64,000 bases of DNA, taken from contig JAUJNL010000007.1 of assembly GCA_030448185.1 (NCBI GenBank), positions 41,152 to 105,151 of the forward strand, written 5' to 3'. The translations under genes were made by a program, and so were the position numbers. Under the pieces are notes generated by a model. It saw only the letters and a list, made by a program, of their open reading frames with translations, was not told the DNA's origin and did no database searches. Shown here piece after piece: positions 34,711 to 43,499 of the stretch; within the stretch, counting starts at the first letter, position 1; each line of letters begins with the position of its first letter. The DNA is from Cytophagales bacterium (GTDB lineage Bacteria > Bacteroidota > Bacteroidia > Cytophagales > 172606-1).

Positions 34711-35580
34711 ATGTCTTTTACACAGATCCGAAAAGCCGCCCTGGCACTTAGCATTGACGTAGCCCTGGGTGCTATGTGCAGCAGTGCCTTGTTTTGCCGG
34801 CTCATGGGTATAGTGCCATTGCCCTGGGCCCAATTGGTGATACTGGCAGGAACCGTATTCTTTATTTATACGACTGATCATCAACTGGATATTGGGCGGA
34901 TGCAGCAACAACCGGTGACCGGAAGGCATCTGTTTCACTGGAAACACCGGCGCCGGTTGCGGATCTTGGCTGGAATACTGGCCGTGATACTGGCCGCCTT
35001 AGCCTGGATTTTTCTTCCCAACCCGGTTTTGCTCTACGGGATATTACTAGCCGGAGCCGTAGGGGCCTATTTATTAGTGGTCAGCCGCTTGCCCGAGTCA
35101 AAGGCCCGGATGTGGTTTCATAAGGAAATCCTGATTGCGGTGATGTATACCGCTGGAGTCTGGGGCAGCGTGGCCGTACGGGCTATATCTTTACAGCCCT
35201 TTCACCGCTTATCCGGCGTAATTTTCGCACTGCTGGCTTTCCAGAACCTCGCCTTGTTCTCCTATTATGAATGGGAAGAGGATATGACGCAGCAGCAACG
35301 TTCCCTGGCTAAGGTATGGGGTAAACCTGCCGTCCGGATTGTGTTGTTTGCGCTTTCCGGTTTACTAACCGGTTTGTTGCTAGTAGCAGGCGGACTTGTG
35401 CAGAACATTACCGAAATAGCGACCTTAGTTACCTTTTGGGCGATGACTGGAGTACTGCTGGCTCTGACGGTGGCACCCGGGTATTTCAGGGCCAGGTACC
35501 GGTACCGCTGGTTGGGAGATGGCATTTTTCTGTTGCCGGCCTGGTCACTGGTGGATTGGTCAGTAGTCATTGGGCATTAG
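34711..35580 (+). CDS. Polytopic membrane protein, possibly UbiA prenyltransferase-like
   Basis: 289 residues with about eight hydrophobic helices (AQLVILAGTVFFIYTTDHQ, ILAGILAVILAALAWIFLP, LLYGILLAGAVGAYLLVVS and later ones). TTDHQLDIGR after helix 2 resembles the Asp-rich NDxxDxxxD motif of UbiA-type prenyltransferases, and EWEEDMTQQQRSLAKVWG resembles the second Asp-rich stretch (a DxxxD-like site before SLAKxxG). Both are degenerate, so the enzyme assignment is uncertain. Family members attach prenyl chains to aromatic rings in quinone, haem or tetrapyrrole synthesis. The gene stands alone before a word repeat. Confidence 0.5.
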   Translation: MSFTQIRKAALALSIDVALGAMCSSALFCRLMGIVPLPWAQLVILAGTVFFIYTTDHQLDIGRMQQQPVTGRHLFHWKHRRRLRILAGILAVILAALAWIFLPNPVLLYGILLAGAVGAYLLVVSRLPESKARMWFHKEILIAVMYTAGVWGSVAVRAISLQPFHRLSGVIFALLAFQNLALFSYYEWEEDMTQQQRSLAKVWGKPAVRIVLFALSGLLTGLLLVAGGLVQNITEIATLVTFWAMTGVLLALTVAPGYFRARYRYRWLGDGIFLLPAWSLVDWSVVIGH

Positions 35581-35712
35581 ATATTGGGAAATTGGTCATT
35601 AGTTTTACCCTGAATACCCTTTTTCCCAATGACTATTGACCAATGACCACTAATACCCAATACCAAGTACCCAATACCTTTTCCCAATGACCAATGACTC
35701 CTATGACTAATA
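35566..35712. repeat. Intergenic word repeat (CATTGGTCA / CCAATACC words) after the UbiA-like gene
   Basis: Mixed inverted and direct words: GTCATTGGGCATTAG, ATTGGTCATTAG, then CCCAATGACTATTGACCAATG, CTAATACCCAATACCAAG and CCAATGACCAATGACTCC. The left half pairs imperfectly with the right half. The first word overlaps the stop of the upstream gene (35578-35580), so the repeat may have been inserted exactly at the gene end. Confidence 0.6.
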
Positions 35713-35807
35713 CCCATATTATGATAAATTTGTCCAGTTGCCTTTAATGATATGCCCTGACTTCTTTATCGGTTTTGCCAATAGCGTAGCAACCTCTTTA
35801 CCCCCAA

Positions 35808-38453
35808 ATGCTGAAAGAAATTTCCCGGAGACGGTTTTTTGTTACATTGCTGTTCTGCCTTTCCGTACTCCTGATTCTGATAATCAGTTTTTTTTCCTAC
35901 CGGAACATCCAGTTACTGTCCCAGAGCCGCGCCGGAGAGGTAGGGGTACGGGAGAGTATTCTGGAATATGAAAAACTGCTTTCTTCCCTGAAGGACGCCG
36001 AAGCCGGACAACGCAGTTACCTCCTGACTGGCGACAGTGCCTACCTGTACGCATACCATTACGCCCTTGATTCCATTTCGGTTATTACGGGCCGCATCAA
36101 TACCCGGACCGAGACCAGCCGGGTTGTGCACCATGCCCATGCCCGGATCAACCAATTAATGGAGCGCAAACTCTCAGCATTGCAAAAAACAGCCGTAGCC
36201 CGTTCGCGAAATGGTCTCGAAGGGGTGCTTCCATTGATCAAAGGGCAGCCGGATAAGTACTGGACGGATAGTATCCGGGTAGAGATAAAGCAGTTGCAAA
36301 GCTATAAACTGCAATTGCTTAATGGACAGACCCGCAGCTTGTCTAATCGGAGCCAGTTGGTAATGCGGGGCGTAGTAGCCGGAGCGGCTGCGGGTATTCT
36401 GATGCTGACTTGGGCATTTATCTGGCTGCTGATTGAACTACGCAAACGGCAAAAGGCTTTTCTGGAACTGGAGCAGCATAATGATACCCTCGAAGCCCGG
36501 GTGCAGAAACGCACCCATGACCTGCAGGAAAGCGAAGCCAAACTACGCCCTATGTTTGAGTCGGATATGATGGGCGTTATCTTCTATGACCTGAATGGAA
36601 GTATTCTGGAGGCTAATAATTCTTTTCTGCGGATGATCGGCTATTCCCGGGAGGAACTGGAGCAAGGACAGGTAAGCTGGTCAGCCATGACACCACCCGA
36701 GTATCTTGCCATTGACCAGGAGCGGATCAGTCAGATGCTGGAATATGGAGCCTGCACTCCTTACGAAAAAGAATACATCCGTAAAGATGGCACCCGCCTC
36801 CCAATTCTGATTGGTTATACGCTGTTTGAAGGTTCAAGAGAAAAAGGAGTGGCTTTTATACTTGATATCACCGAACAGAAAATAGCCAGGGAAAAGCTGC
36901 GGAAAAGTGAACGGCTACAGTACGAAGTTTTCGAAAATTCAGCGGATGCTTTGTTTCTGCTTAATGCCCGGGGGAATATAGTGGAGGACTGTAACCAGCA
37001 GGCCGTTGTACTGTTTGACCTGGACAACAAAGCGCAGTTTCTGGGCAAAGAAGCGCAAAACCTTCAGAAACGCCCTTTTGCTCCCGAAGAAGAAAAAGAG
37101 ATCTACCGCGAACTGCAGGAAAAAGGATACTGGACTCATGAAATTGAATACGTATCACTTAAAGGCCGGTCATTCTGGGGCAATGCCGCCGTGAGTCTGA
37201 TTGCAGTGAACGAAGAACATTATTACTTGATCCGCATCCGTGACGTGACCGAACGCCGCCAGTTTGAGGAAAAGCTACGGAAAAATGAGCAGTTGCTGGA
37301 AAGTATTTTTGAAAATGTGGCAGATGGCTTGTTTCTGATTGAGCCCAAAGACAGCCGCATTGTCCGGTGCAACCAGCGAGCCGTGAAACTGTTTGAGTTT
37401 ACCTGTAAGGAAGAAATGATCGGCCTGCGGGGAAATGAATTTCAGAAGCGGCCATTTACGGAAGACGAGCTTCATCAGGTCCGTCGCGAAGTCTGGCAAA
37501 AACGGTACTGGTCTTCAGAAATAGAATACGTTACCCGGCGGGGTACTATCTTTTGGGGTGATATGGCTATCACTATCGTTTCCCTGGATGATAAAGACTA
37601 CCTGCTGATCAGGGTGAGCGATATCACCGAACGCAAACATTACCAGGAGATCCTGCGCCGGAACCAGGAAGAGTTGATCCGGCAGAAGCAACGAACCGAA
37701 GAAGTGCTTGCTCTTATGGCCGAAGATAATGAGCGCAAAACCCGCGAACTGGAAGAAGCCCGTGTATTCCAGCTGTCTATGCTTCCCCAGGAACCACCCT
37801 CACTCGGTCACCTGGAGATGGCCATGTTTATGAAAACCAGTGCCGAAGTAGGCGGCGACTACTATGATTATAAGCTGCACGAAAACGGTGATCTTACCGT
37901 GGTGATCGGAGATGCTACGGGGCATGGGCTAAAGGCAGGCATTATTGTGGCTACGGTGAAGAGCTATTTTCAGACATTGGCTGACCGCTGCGAAGCCGTA
38001 GAATTGCTGGAACGGATCTCAGAAGGAATTCAGAACCTGCAAGTCCGGGGCATGTACATGGGCCTAACCGTGATTCATGTTAGGGGTCATCAGCTCACCA
38101 TTGCCTCCTCAGGCATGCCGCCCCTATACTTGTACCGGCACCATACCGGCACTGTGGAAACAATTCTGCTGAAGGGGGTTTTTCTGGGTTCCCGCCTGGA
38201 TGTACCTCTGCAACAAATACAGGTAACCCTGCAACCAAGGGATACGTTACTGGCCATTACTGACGGCTTGCCTGAGCTATTTAATCGTAACCGCGAGATG
38301 CTGGGTTACCCACAGATCGAAGGGGCATTTTTAAAAACCGGGCAACTCTATCCACAACTTATTATTGATCACTTACTGGCAATGGGCGAAACCTGGACGG
38401 GAGGATACCAGAATCAGGACGACATTACGATGATTGTGCTGAAGGCAAAGTAA
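35808..38453 (+). CDS. CHASE3-PAS-PAS-PAS-PP2C (SpoIIE/RsbU-type) sensor phosphatase
   Basis: 881 residues. TM1 (FFVTLLFCLSVLLILIISFF) is followed by a periplasmic four-helix CHASE3-like sensor with the signature LKDAEAGQRSYLLTGDSAYL and TM2 (~185-210). A coiled coil, then three PAS domains (LRPMFESDMMGVIFYDL, FENSADALFLLNA, FENVADGLFLIEP) and a helical linker lead to a PP2C domain: AEVGGDYYDY (metal-binding Asp), VIGDATGHGLKAG, TIASSGMPPLYLY and ITDGLPEL. Such proteins dephosphorylate anti-sigma-factor antagonists in partner-switching or general stress control. No anti-sigma or antagonist gene is adjacent. TAAATTTG at 35725-35732 may be its -7 element. Confidence 0.92.
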   Translation: MLKEISRRRFFVTLLFCLSVLLILIISFFSYRNIQLLSQSRAGEVGVRESILEYEKLLSSLKDAEAGQRSYLLTGDSAYLYAYHYALDSISVITGRINTRTETSRVVHHAHARINQLMERKLSALQKTAVARSRNGLEGVLPLIKGQPDKYWTDSIRVEIKQLQSYKLQLLNGQTRSLSNRSQLVMRGVVAGAAAGILMLTWAFIWLLIELRKRQKAFLELEQHNDTLEARVQKRTHDLQESEAKLRPMFESDMMGVIFYDLNGSILEANNSFLRMIGYSREELEQGQVSWSAMTPPEYLAIDQERISQMLEYGACTPYEKEYIRKDGTRLPILIGYTLFEGSREKGVAFILDITEQKIAREKLRKSERLQYEVFENSADALFLLNARGNIVEDCNQQAVVLFDLDNKAQFLGKEAQNLQKRPFAPEEEKEIYRELQEKGYWTHEIEYVSLKGRSFWGNAAVSLIAVNEEHYYLIRIRDVTERRQFEEKLRKNEQLLESIFENVADGLFLIEPKDSRIVRCNQRAVKLFEFTCKEEMIGLRGNEFQKRPFTEDELHQVRREVWQKRYWSSEIEYVTRRGTIFWGDMAITIVSLDDKDYLLIRVSDITERKHYQEILRRNQEELIRQKQRTEEVLALMAEDNERKTRELEEARVFQLSMLPQEPPSLGHLEMAMFMKTSAEVGGDYYDYKLHENGDLTVVIGDATGHGLKAGIIVATVKSYFQTLADRCEAVELLERISEGIQNLQVRGMYMGLTVIHVRGHQLTIASSGMPPLYLYRHHTGTVETILLKGVFLGSRLDVPLQQIQVTLQPRDTLLAITDGLPELFNRNREMLGYPQIEGAFLKTGQLYPQLIIDHLLAMGETWTGGYQNQDDITMIVLKAK

Positions 38454-38748
38454 CGCTGCTGTATTTTAACTAAAGATTGCAACTGGCCGATGGCAGATAC
38501 TACAATTATAGTCTGGTATGGTTGGCTATTGTTAGTGCAGGTAATACTGAACAGAGATTCGTATTAATCGCCCTATTTATTTGTACGGAATGAGTAATAT
38601 TTTAAGTAAAAAGTGGCATTTTACATTTTACTGGCGTATAAAATCTGTATTTTATTTTGAATTTTAATTTGAAATTATGATTATTGGCGGGCTAAAAAGT
38701 TAAATTTTACCCAGTATTAAATTTTAAACCACTTAATCTTACATTTTT

Positions 38749-39339
38749 ATGCAAACACCGCGTACTTTGCTGAACCGCTTTCTTATGCTTGGTGCCATCG
38801 CTGGTATGATGGCAGGCACATCCTGTACCTCCACTAAACTAAGCCGGGTTAACTCTACTTCAGCCTCCCAGATGCCTGAGGTAACGGCCCTTCCTGAAGC
38901 AAAAGAATCAATGGCTCCCGATGCGGTGCAAGGTGCACAAACAAATACTGCATCAGAAGAAGCTTATGCGGCTGCCGAAAATACCGCAGTACGAGTGGCT
39001 CCGGCTACCAGCACGCTTACTAAGGCCCATCAGGAATCCCAGGCTACTACTTCAGTGGAGCAAACTACCAAAGCTCCCAAATTATCCCTACCTGCGCGGG
39101 TAGCCATCAAGGCAGTAGCCAAGAAGCTGGAAAAAGCCTCTAAAAAGTCAGATATTAAAGATTCAAAGATGTCTAAAATGGCCAAGCAATTGGAGCAATG
39201 GTTACTGATTGGGATCATTGCGGCGGCAGTGGGCTTAATCCTGATGCTGCTTACCGTTGGCGGTGCTTCGGTACTTGGTCTGCTGATCTTTTTAGGTGGA
39301 GCCACGCTGATTCTGCTTAGTTTGTTAGATGTCATATAA
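38749..39339 (+). CDS. Predicted lipoprotein with C-terminal tandem transmembrane hairpin (paralogue A)
   Basis: 196 residues. The signal ends in the lipobox MAGTSC (~Cys 26). A Ser/Thr/Ala/Glu-rich linker (~27-100) is followed by LSLPARVAIKAVAKKLEKAS, a Lys-rich helix, then KQLEQWLLIGIIAAAVGLI and GLLIFLGGATLILLSLLDVI, two hydrophobic helices. The same C-terminal plan is in the next gene. I do not recognise the family; the tail resembles small membrane-packing domains seen in Cytophagales proteins. It may be co-transcribed with its paralogue 42 bases downstream. There is no -10 of note; the leader is very A/T rich. Confidence 0.65.
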   Translation: MQTPRTLLNRFLMLGAIAGMMAGTSCTSTKLSRVNSTSASQMPEVTALPEAKESMAPDAVQGAQTNTASEEAYAAAENTAVRVAPATSTLTKAHQESQATTSVEQTTKAPKLSLPARVAIKAVAKKLEKASKKSDIKDSKMSKMAKQLEQWLLIGIIAAAVGLILMLLTVGGASVLGLLIFLGGATLILLSLLDVI

Positions 39340-39381
39340 TTATAGTAAATAATTTATCATCCTAAACCTTCCTATCCCTAC

Positions 39382-39981
39382 ATGAAAAAGTCCCTTACTT
39401 ACGTTGCTGCGCGTTTAAAGGAAATTTTGGCTGTAGCCCTGCTGGCCGCAAGTACTGCTGTTGCTACTGCCCAATCTGATCTCACTGTTGCCCAAGCCCA
39501 GCAACCCACTGCCGTCCAAGGCGCTCAATCCGGCCCTTCTGATGAGCTTCCGGCCCAGATGACTCAAGAACAAGCAGTAGCCAGTGCCCGTGCTACCATT
39601 GAGCAGGTTAAAGAAGCCGCTAAAGCCAACGGCCAGCACTCTCAGAAACTGGAAAGGCAATTAGATAAGGTTGCTGCTGAACTGGACAATATGGAGAAAA
39701 ACGGGTCAGCCCAGATGCAGGAGAACAAAGGCGCCTCTAAACTGACTACCCTGCCCGCCCGGATGCTAGCTAAAAAAGCCCTGAAAAAAGCCGAAAGAAG
39801 CGGCGTATTCGAAGGAAAAGACGTTAATCAGGAGAAGGCCGCTAAGGAGCTTAACACCTTAACAATTGTAGGACTAGTCTTGGCTGTTCTTGGCTTGATT
39901 TTCCTATTCATCAATGGCCTACTTGGCTTGATTTTCTTAATTGTAGGTCTGGTACTGCTGCTAGTCGGCCTGCTGCAATAA
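39382..39981 (+). CDS. Secreted/membrane protein with the same C-terminal domain (paralogue B)
   Basis: 199 residues. A signal peptide (LKEILAVALLAASTAVATAQ) replaces the lipobox of paralogue A. A coiled-coil-like middle (EQVKEAAKANGQHSQKLERQ) leads to LTTLPARMLAKKALKKAE, a Lys-rich helix, and two C-terminal hydrophobic helices (VGLVLAVLGLIFLFIN and LLGLIFLIVGLVLLLVGLLQ). The shared pattern with the preceding gene is LPARxxxKxxxKKxEK ... AKxL ... two helices, so the pair arose by duplication and split in their N-termini. Function unknown. A strong terminator follows at 40008-40038. Confidence 0.65.
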   Translation: MKKSLTYVAARLKEILAVALLAASTAVATAQSDLTVAQAQQPTAVQGAQSGPSDELPAQMTQEQAVASARATIEQVKEAAKANGQHSQKLERQLDKVAAELDNMEKNGSAQMQENKGASKLTTLPARMLAKKALKKAERSGVFEGKDVNQEKAAKELNTLTIVGLVLAVLGLIFLFINGLLGLIFLIVGLVLLLVGLLQ

Positions 39982-40007
39982 AAAATAGAAAGAGTTCTCT
40001 CTTTATC

Positions 40008-40038
40008 AAGCCCCACTGTGCAAGCAGTGGGGCTTTTT
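40008..40038 (+). terminator. Intrinsic terminator after the paralogue pair
   Basis: An 11-bp stem (AAGCCCCACTG / CAGTGGGGCTT) with a 6-base loop is followed by TTT. It lies 27 bases after the second paralogue's stop and 38 before nuoA. Confidence 0.85.
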
Positions 40039-40075
40039 AGTTACCTTTACTTCTTATCCTTTATCTGAAGCCCGT

Positions 40076-40594
40076 ATGCCAACACCGTACATTTCTTCCT
40101 TCGGGGTAATACTGCTTTTCATCATCGGATCTATGCTATTTTTCGGATTGGCCATGACGGTGGGCCGCCTGCTGCGTCCTAGCCGGCCCAATCCGGAAAA
40201 ACTCGCTTCTTATGAATGTGGGGAAGAAGCCGTAGGCAGCGCCTGGGGGCCTTTCAATGTCCGGTACTATATAGTTGCCCTGGTTTTTATCCTGTTTGAT
40301 GTAGAACTGGTGTTCCTGTTCCCGTGGGCGGTGGTGTTCGGGGACAAAAATCTGCAAACGCTGTCGGGAGGCAGCTGGAGTTGGTTCGCCCTGACCGAAA
40401 TGTTTGTTTTCGTGGCCATTCTTGCCTTAGGGCTGGCTTACGTTTGGGTAAAAGGCCACCTTGACTGGATAAAGCCGGAGTTTAAACCCAGGCAAGCCCA
40501 TTCTAAAATACCGCTCCAGCTCTATGACCGCGTAAATGAAAAATATAGCAGGGCTTCGGGAACCAAGAACCCGGAGACAAAGGTTTTAAGCTGA
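40076..40594 (+). CDS. nuoA: NADH-quinone oxidoreductase subunit A
   Basis: 172 residues with three transmembrane helices. SYECGEEAVGSAWGPFNVRY between helices 1 and 2 is the most conserved NuoA stretch, and ALVFILFDVELVFLFPWAVV is helix 2. The C-terminal tail (~30 residues past the third helix) is longer than in E. coli. It forms part of the membrane arm near the quinone site of complex I. nuoB follows after a 99-base gap containing a 19-bp tandem repeat. Confidence 0.94.
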   Translation: MPTPYISSFGVILLFIIGSMLFFGLAMTVGRLLRPSRPNPEKLASYECGEEAVGSAWGPFNVRYYIVALVFILFDVELVFLFPWAVVFGDKNLQTLSGGSWSWFALTEMFVFVAILALGLAYVWVKGHLDWIKPEFKPRQAHSKIPLQLYDRVNEKYSRASGTKNPETKVLS

Positions 40595-40613
40595 TTGACT
40601 TACTATTTCTACC

Positions 40614-40651
40614 TGTTTATTGTACGAAGGCATGTTTATTGTATGAAGGTA
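40614..40651. repeat. Tandem 19-bp duplication between nuoA and nuoB
   Basis: TGTTTATTGTACGAAGGCA (40614-40632) is followed directly by TGTTTATTGTATGAAGGTA (40633-40651), with two differences. Too short to code; effect unknown. Confidence 0.8.
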
Positions 40652-40693
40652 GGCCGGGGTTGGTACTGATAACTATCGATTGACATTTGATTA

Positions 40694-41230
40694 ATGACTG
40701 ATCATAATCTTTCTTTTTCTGCTGAAAAAACCGGGGTTGGCGGAGTAGTAATTACCAAACTGGATGATCTGCTTAACTGGGCCCGGCTTTCCTCGCTGTG
40801 GCCTATGGGTTTTGGGTTGGCTTGCTGCGCTATTGAGATGATGGGCGCATACGCCTCAGGGTATGACCTTGACCGGTTTGGCGTATTTCCGCGACCTTCG
40901 CCGCGGCAATCAGATGTGATGATTGTAGCGGGTACGGTTACTTTTAAAATGGCTGACCGTATCCGGCGTTTATACGAACAGATGCCCGAGCCGCGTTATG
41001 TAATCTCAATGGGTTCCTGCTCTAATTGCGGCGGTCCCTATTGGGAGCACGGCTATCACGTGGTTAAAGGAGTTGATCGCATTATTCCCGTGGACATATA
41101 CGTTCCCGGCTGCCCGCCCCGGCCAGAAGCTCTGATTGGAGGAATCCTGAAGTTGCAGGAGAAAATCCGGAATGAAAGTTTGCTTGCCCCGGAAGCATTG
41201 CTGCAACTGACCAGCAGAGAAAGCGCCTAA
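40694..41230 (+). CDS. nuoB: NADH-quinone oxidoreductase subunit B
   Basis: 178 residues. The iron-sulfur cluster N2 ligands are in [12 protein letters not shown] (CC), [12 protein letters not shown] and [12 protein letters not shown]. The region [16 protein letters not shown] and [17 protein letters not shown] is diagnostic. It carries the terminal cluster that reduces quinone in complex I. In operon with nuoA and nuoC. Confidence 0.96.
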   Translation: MTDHNLSFSAEKTGVGGVVITKLDDLLNWARLSSLWPMGFGLACCAIEMMGAYASGYDLDRFGVFPRPSPRQSDVMIVAGTVTFKMADRIRRLYEQMPEPRYVISMGSCSNCGGPYWEHGYHVVKGVDRIIPVDIYVPGCPPRPEALIGGILKLQEKIRNESLLAPEALLQLTSRESA

Positions 41231-41391
41231 ACCTTCCCAAATTCTGCGGGTATACTTGAATGATTTCGGAATTCCAACCTTGGATTTCGGATGTCATTTA
41301 TGAATCAATTTGTTACATTAGGATTTCCCGCGAATCTCTTTTCAAGAGATATAGTATCTCCCTTATTCACCCTTCAAAATCACGACCTGCT

Positions 41392-41892
41392 ATGAACTTT
41401 ACTGAACTTAAAGACCATCTTATTCATCATTTCGGCGCAACGCTGATCCTTAAAGATGCTGCTGCTGCCTTACAACCAAGCCTGAACCTGCCGGCAGAGA
41501 AGATTGCTGAGGTTTGTCAGTTTCTGCACGAAAACGAACAGACTTATTTTGATTTTCTGGAGTGTATCACTGCTATTGATAACGGTCCTGCCAAAGGTAC
41601 CATGGAGGTAATTTATCATCTGTACTCAATTCCCTACGAACACGCCTTGGTGCTGAGAGTAGAACTGCCCCGTAACCAAGAAGGAGAACCGCTACCGGAA
41701 GTACCCAGTGTAAGTCATATATGGCGCACGGCCGATTGGCACGAACGGGAAGCCTTTGACCTGGTAGGCATTACTTTTATTGGCCACCAAGACCTGCGCC
41801 GGATTCTGTGTGCCGCTGACTGGGTTGGAAATCCGCTCCGGAAGGATTACCAGATTCAGGAACGCTACCATGGTATCAAAGTGGCTTATTAA
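41392..41892 (+). CDS. nuoC: NADH-quinone oxidoreductase subunit C
   Basis: 166 residues from ATG 41392 (MNFTELKDHLIHHFGATL). The frame is open from 41260, but the extra 44 codons contain the GGATTTCGG repeat word and are not conserved. Family core: PEVPSVSHIWRTADWHEREAFDLVGITFIGH and LRRILCAADWVGNPLRKDYQ. Peripheral arm subunit of complex I. In most Bacteroidetes nuoD follows directly, but here the next gene is a TonB-like protein, so the nuo operon is split or duplicated elsewhere. Confidence 0.94.
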   Translation: MNFTELKDHLIHHFGATLILKDAAAALQPSLNLPAEKIAEVCQFLHENEQTYFDFLECITAIDNGPAKGTMEVIYHLYSIPYEHALVLRVELPRNQEGEPLPEVPSVSHIWRTADWHEREAFDLVGITFIGHQDLRRILCAADWVGNPLRKDYQIQERYHGIKVAY

Positions 41893-41951
41893 TCAGGCGG
41901 CAGGCAATCGCACCGGGCTGAAATACCTTAGGACACTATAAAAATAAAAGC

Positions 41952-42391
41952 ATGAACAAAGGAGCGGTGTCAGCCTGGTCTTCCTATTGATTGGGACGAT
42001 AGTACAGGGACAAGATGGCACCAGTACTCAAAGCTGCGCCTCCAAGGATAAGGCCCTGGAAGGACAAACTATTTTCGCAGTTTCCGAAAAAATGCCGCAA
42101 TTTCCGGGGGGAAAAGACGCAATTAATCAATTCATTGGCAGCCGTCTGGATTATTCCAGAATAAAAACCCGACCCACAAAACCCATTTTAGTGGACTTTG
42201 TAGTTGACACTACCGGACAGGTGGTCAATATGTGCATCACGAACCATCGAACCGAGAACCTGCCCGCTGCCGAGTTGGAAGTAGTAAGACAGGAAGTATT
42301 AAGAGTAATGCAATTGCTGCCCAAATGGATTCCCGGACAACAAGGCCGGAAAAAGGTAGCGGTACGGTATAGTCACATCATCAGATTGTAG
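41952..42391 (+). CDS. Secreted TonB C-terminal-domain-like protein, frameshifted in the signal peptide
   Basis: The clean frame has SEKMPQFPGGKDAINQFIGSRLDYS, then PILVDFVVDTTGQVVNMCI, then ELEVVRQEVLRVMQLLPKWIPGQQGRKKVAVRY, the layout of the TonB C-terminal domain proteins so common in Bacteroidetes. ATG 41952 gives MNKGA in another frame; one missing base near 41967 would link it to SLVFLLIGTIVQGQ as a signal peptide. It lacks a TonB-type transmembrane/proline region, so it is probably periplasmic. Role unknown. It ends 13 bases before the hldD stop on the opposite strand. Confidence 0.75.
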
Positions 42392-42407
42392 CAGCTTGGC
42401 GCTGCTA
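42389..42407. terminator. Short hairpin spanning the stops of two convergent genes
   Basis: TAGCAGC (42389-42395) and GCTGCTA (42401-42407) pair around 5 bases. The hairpin includes both stop codons (TAG 42389-42391 and TAG on the other strand at 42405-42407). No T-run follows on either side, so termination is uncertain. Confidence 0.4.
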
Positions 42408-43370
42408 GTAATACTGCTTCCTAGTCAGGTAGTTCTGTACGTAATCGCCGATACCATCTTCGAGGCTGTGGAATGGCTTGTCGTAGCCGATGGAACGCAG
42501 CTTGCTCATATTCGCCTCCGTAAAATACTGGTATTTATCCCGGATATCGGCTGGCGTATCAATGAAATCAATCTGTTCGGGCTTGCCCATTGATCTGAAC
42601 GTATTTTTCACCAGGTCAAGAAAGGTCCGGGCCTGACCAGTACCCAGATTATAAATGCCGGAGTTCTTGCGGTGGTGCATCAGAAACAGGCATACCTCTA
42701 TCAGGTCTTTCACGTAAATAAAATCCCGCATCTGTTCACCATCCCGGTAATCAGGGTTATGCGACCGGAACAGTTTCATCCGGGCGGTCGCATTGATCTG
42801 GTTAAAGGCATGGAAAATGACGGAAGCCATGCGGCCTTTGTGGTATTCGTTGGGACCGTACACGTTAAAGAACTTCAGCCCCGCCCAGAAAAAGGGTTTC
42901 TGCTCCTGAATAATCGCCCACTTATCAAATTCGTTCTTCGATTCACCGTAGGGATTCAGCGGCTTCAGGTGCGGAATAATGGCTTCATTATCGTCGTAAC
43001 CCAATTCTCCCAGCCCATACGTGGCCGCAGAAGAAGCGTATACCAGCGGAATCTGGTACTGAATGCACTTTTCCCAGATCTTCTTTGAGTAAAGAATATT
43101 AAGTTCGTCGAAAATGGCGTAGTTAAACTCGGTAGTATCCGTTCGGGCTCCGATGTGGAAAATAAATTCCACTTCTGAACCATGTTCGTCAAGCCATTTG
43201 AAAAATTCTTTCCGGTCAACCTGCTCCCTGATCTTTTTATTTTCCAGATTGCGGTTCTTCTCCGGGTGGGAGAAGTCATCTACCGCAATAATGTGATTAA
43301 ATTTGTCGGCGTTCAGGCGGCTGATCAGACAACTTCCAATAAATCCGGCGGCTCCCGTTACAATGATCAT
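42405..43370 (-). CDS. hldD: ADP-L-glycero-D-manno-heptose 6-epimerase
   Basis: 321 residues, starting IIVTGAAGFIGSCLISRLN (Rossmann GxxGxxG). GARTDTTEFNYAIFDELN, SSAATYGLGELGYDDNE and NPYGESKNEFDKW (the catalytic Tyr and Lys) match RfaD/HldD, as does GRMASVIFHAFNQI. It interconverts the two ADP-heptose epimers for the inner core of lipopolysaccharide. No other LPS core genes are close. Confidence 0.9.
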   Translation of the reverse strand: MIIVTGAAGFIGSCLISRLNADKFNHIIAVDDFSHPEKNRNLENKKIREQVDRKEFFKWLDEHGSEVEFIFHIGARTDTTEFNYAIFDELNILYSKKIWEKCIQYQIPLVYASSAATYGLGELGYDDNEAIIPHLKPLNPYGESKNEFDKWAIIQEQKPFFWAGLKFFNVYGPNEYHKGRMASVIFHAFNQINATARMKLFRSHNPDYRDGEQMRDFIYVKDLIEVCLFLMHHRKNSGIYNLGTGQARTFLDLVKNTFRSMGKPEQIDFIDTPADIRDKYQYFTEANMSKLRSIGYDKPFHSLEDGIGDYVQNYLTRKQYY

Positions 43371-43499
43371 AGCAGTATGTTAGTTCGAAGGATAAGTCGT
43401 AAGACTTCGCAATTATCCGCAAAAACCATAAATAAATTGGTTAAAGGCATCGAAAATACCATCTTACCCATTATCTAATACCCCATTTTAATTCTGACA

